Both the position numbers and the translations under genes were made by a program. The notes below the pieces were generated by a model. That model did no database searches. It saw only the letters and a program-made list of their open reading frames with translations, and had not been told where the DNA came from. From Maniola hyperantus (Eukaryota; Arthropoda; Insecta; Lepidoptera; Nymphalidae), in NCBI RefSeq assembly GCF_902806685.2, contig NC_048538.1, positions 15,314,001-15,378,000 on the forward strand: 64,000 nucleotides of DNA, read 5' to 3'. How positions within the stretch are numbered: the stretch's first letter is position 1; every line of letters starts with the position of its first letter. This document shows positions 63,305-64,000 of the stretch, piece after piece.

Positions 63305-64000
63305 CTTCTGCGAATTATATTTCATACGAATTTTGCCGTTTGAAAGCATTAAATAGGTGATGTTCTAAGTTTCATGAATCAATTTGTCAAAAACACTTAT
63401 CAAAATAAACAATAAGCAGTTATACTTACTCGAGCATTAAGTAATTCAATAGAAATAACTTTACAAAACTTCATGCGGGCTTTGCCATGAAATTACAAAA
63501 GATAGACTTGGTTCATTGTTTTGGTTACAGATATCTTTTATGGGTAACCTCAAAACCCACCCGCATGTATTCCTTTTATCGAAATACCGATTGTAATTAA
63601 AAATTTGTTTCCGGTTACATAGTTACTTAAAAGTGATAAGAGTTTTGCAAAATGTCTAACCATATAACATATTTATGTAACTAGGTTAACCAATACGCCT
63701 TTTTAGAATTCTTAGTCTAGCTAGGCAGGAAACCTTTAAGTATGTTCATTCCTAATTGATAAGATCCACTCATACTTTGTGGATGAAAAAACGTTACAGG
63801 AAAATTGTGACATTGTAGCTGTAAATTAAATTGATTATAGTTTTTTTCTCTGTTTAATAATTTTCTTTACTCAACAATGTCGAACCAGCAATTTATTTTT
63901 ATGCAGCTGATAATAATATATTGCCGATTTTGAATAGTCTGCTATTCTTTGTCAGGTTCCCAGCTTGCTTCAAATGTTCTTAGGCGAAAGTAATCAATAG
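63305..64000. other. No gene recognised
   Basis: AT-rich to the window end, with no supported ORF or complete repeat. Confidence 0.4.

Overview
The window looks like a piece of a moth or butterfly (Lepidoptera) genome. The background is AT-rich and full of TACC/ACCT microsatellites. Nearly every kilobase holds a fragment of the short interspersed families typical of that order: non-autonomous Helitrons ending in a GC hairpin plus CTAG, TCTG/GTCT-rich elements beginning GGGTTCCGTAC, tRNA-derived SINEs, and RTE-, CR1/jockey- and R1-like non-LTR retrotransposon tails. There is no prokaryotic gene organisation. This assignment is inferred from repeat families recognised by eye; no database search was run.

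Only two stretches look like genuine protein-coding exons. The main one is a four-exon gene on the + strand (2910-6526). Spliced across three phase-compatible GT-AG introns, it encodes about 894 residues. They comprise a basic N-terminal region, a Mutator-like (MULE) DDE transposase domain, and a C-terminal YqaJ/lambda-exonuclease-like PD-(D/E)XK nuclease. Two reading-frame breaks lie at or near homopolymers, so it is either a recently decayed transposon gene or an intact gene with assembly indels. Its third intron is filled by Helitrons, and its flanks are buried in other repeats. The second is one 421-bp exon on the - strand (14431-14851) with clean splice sites. It codes for a Ser/Pro-rich, probably disordered part of an unidentified host protein. 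Much of the rest of the window may be intron of that gene or plain intergenic DNA.

Layout. 1-2900: microsatellite-rich DNA, an RTE tail, a foldback and a Helitron. 2910-6526: the transposase-nuclease gene. 6530-9340: several degenerate non-LTR retrotransposon pieces, one with an internal inversion and two with inserted Helitrons. 9480-14230: SINE, Helitron and simple repeats. 14431-15470: the host exon and a GC-rich, promoter-like block. 16290-19790: MITEs, including a clean TAA-flanked Harbinger-type element and a 61-bp-TIR element. 19790-30190: scattered repeats. 30196-30697: an R1-like retrotransposon tail with a 12-bp target duplication. 31595-31690: a 44-bp near-palindrome beside a hammerhead-ribozyme-like motif. 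33400-36760: a hairpin and MITE cluster. 36760-64000: more SINEs, Helitrons, RTE tails and nested or palindromic MITEs.

Apart from the transposase-nuclease gene nothing forms a pathway. The biology here is that of a repeat-dense region, where nested insertions give useful evidence on target sites and order of arrival.
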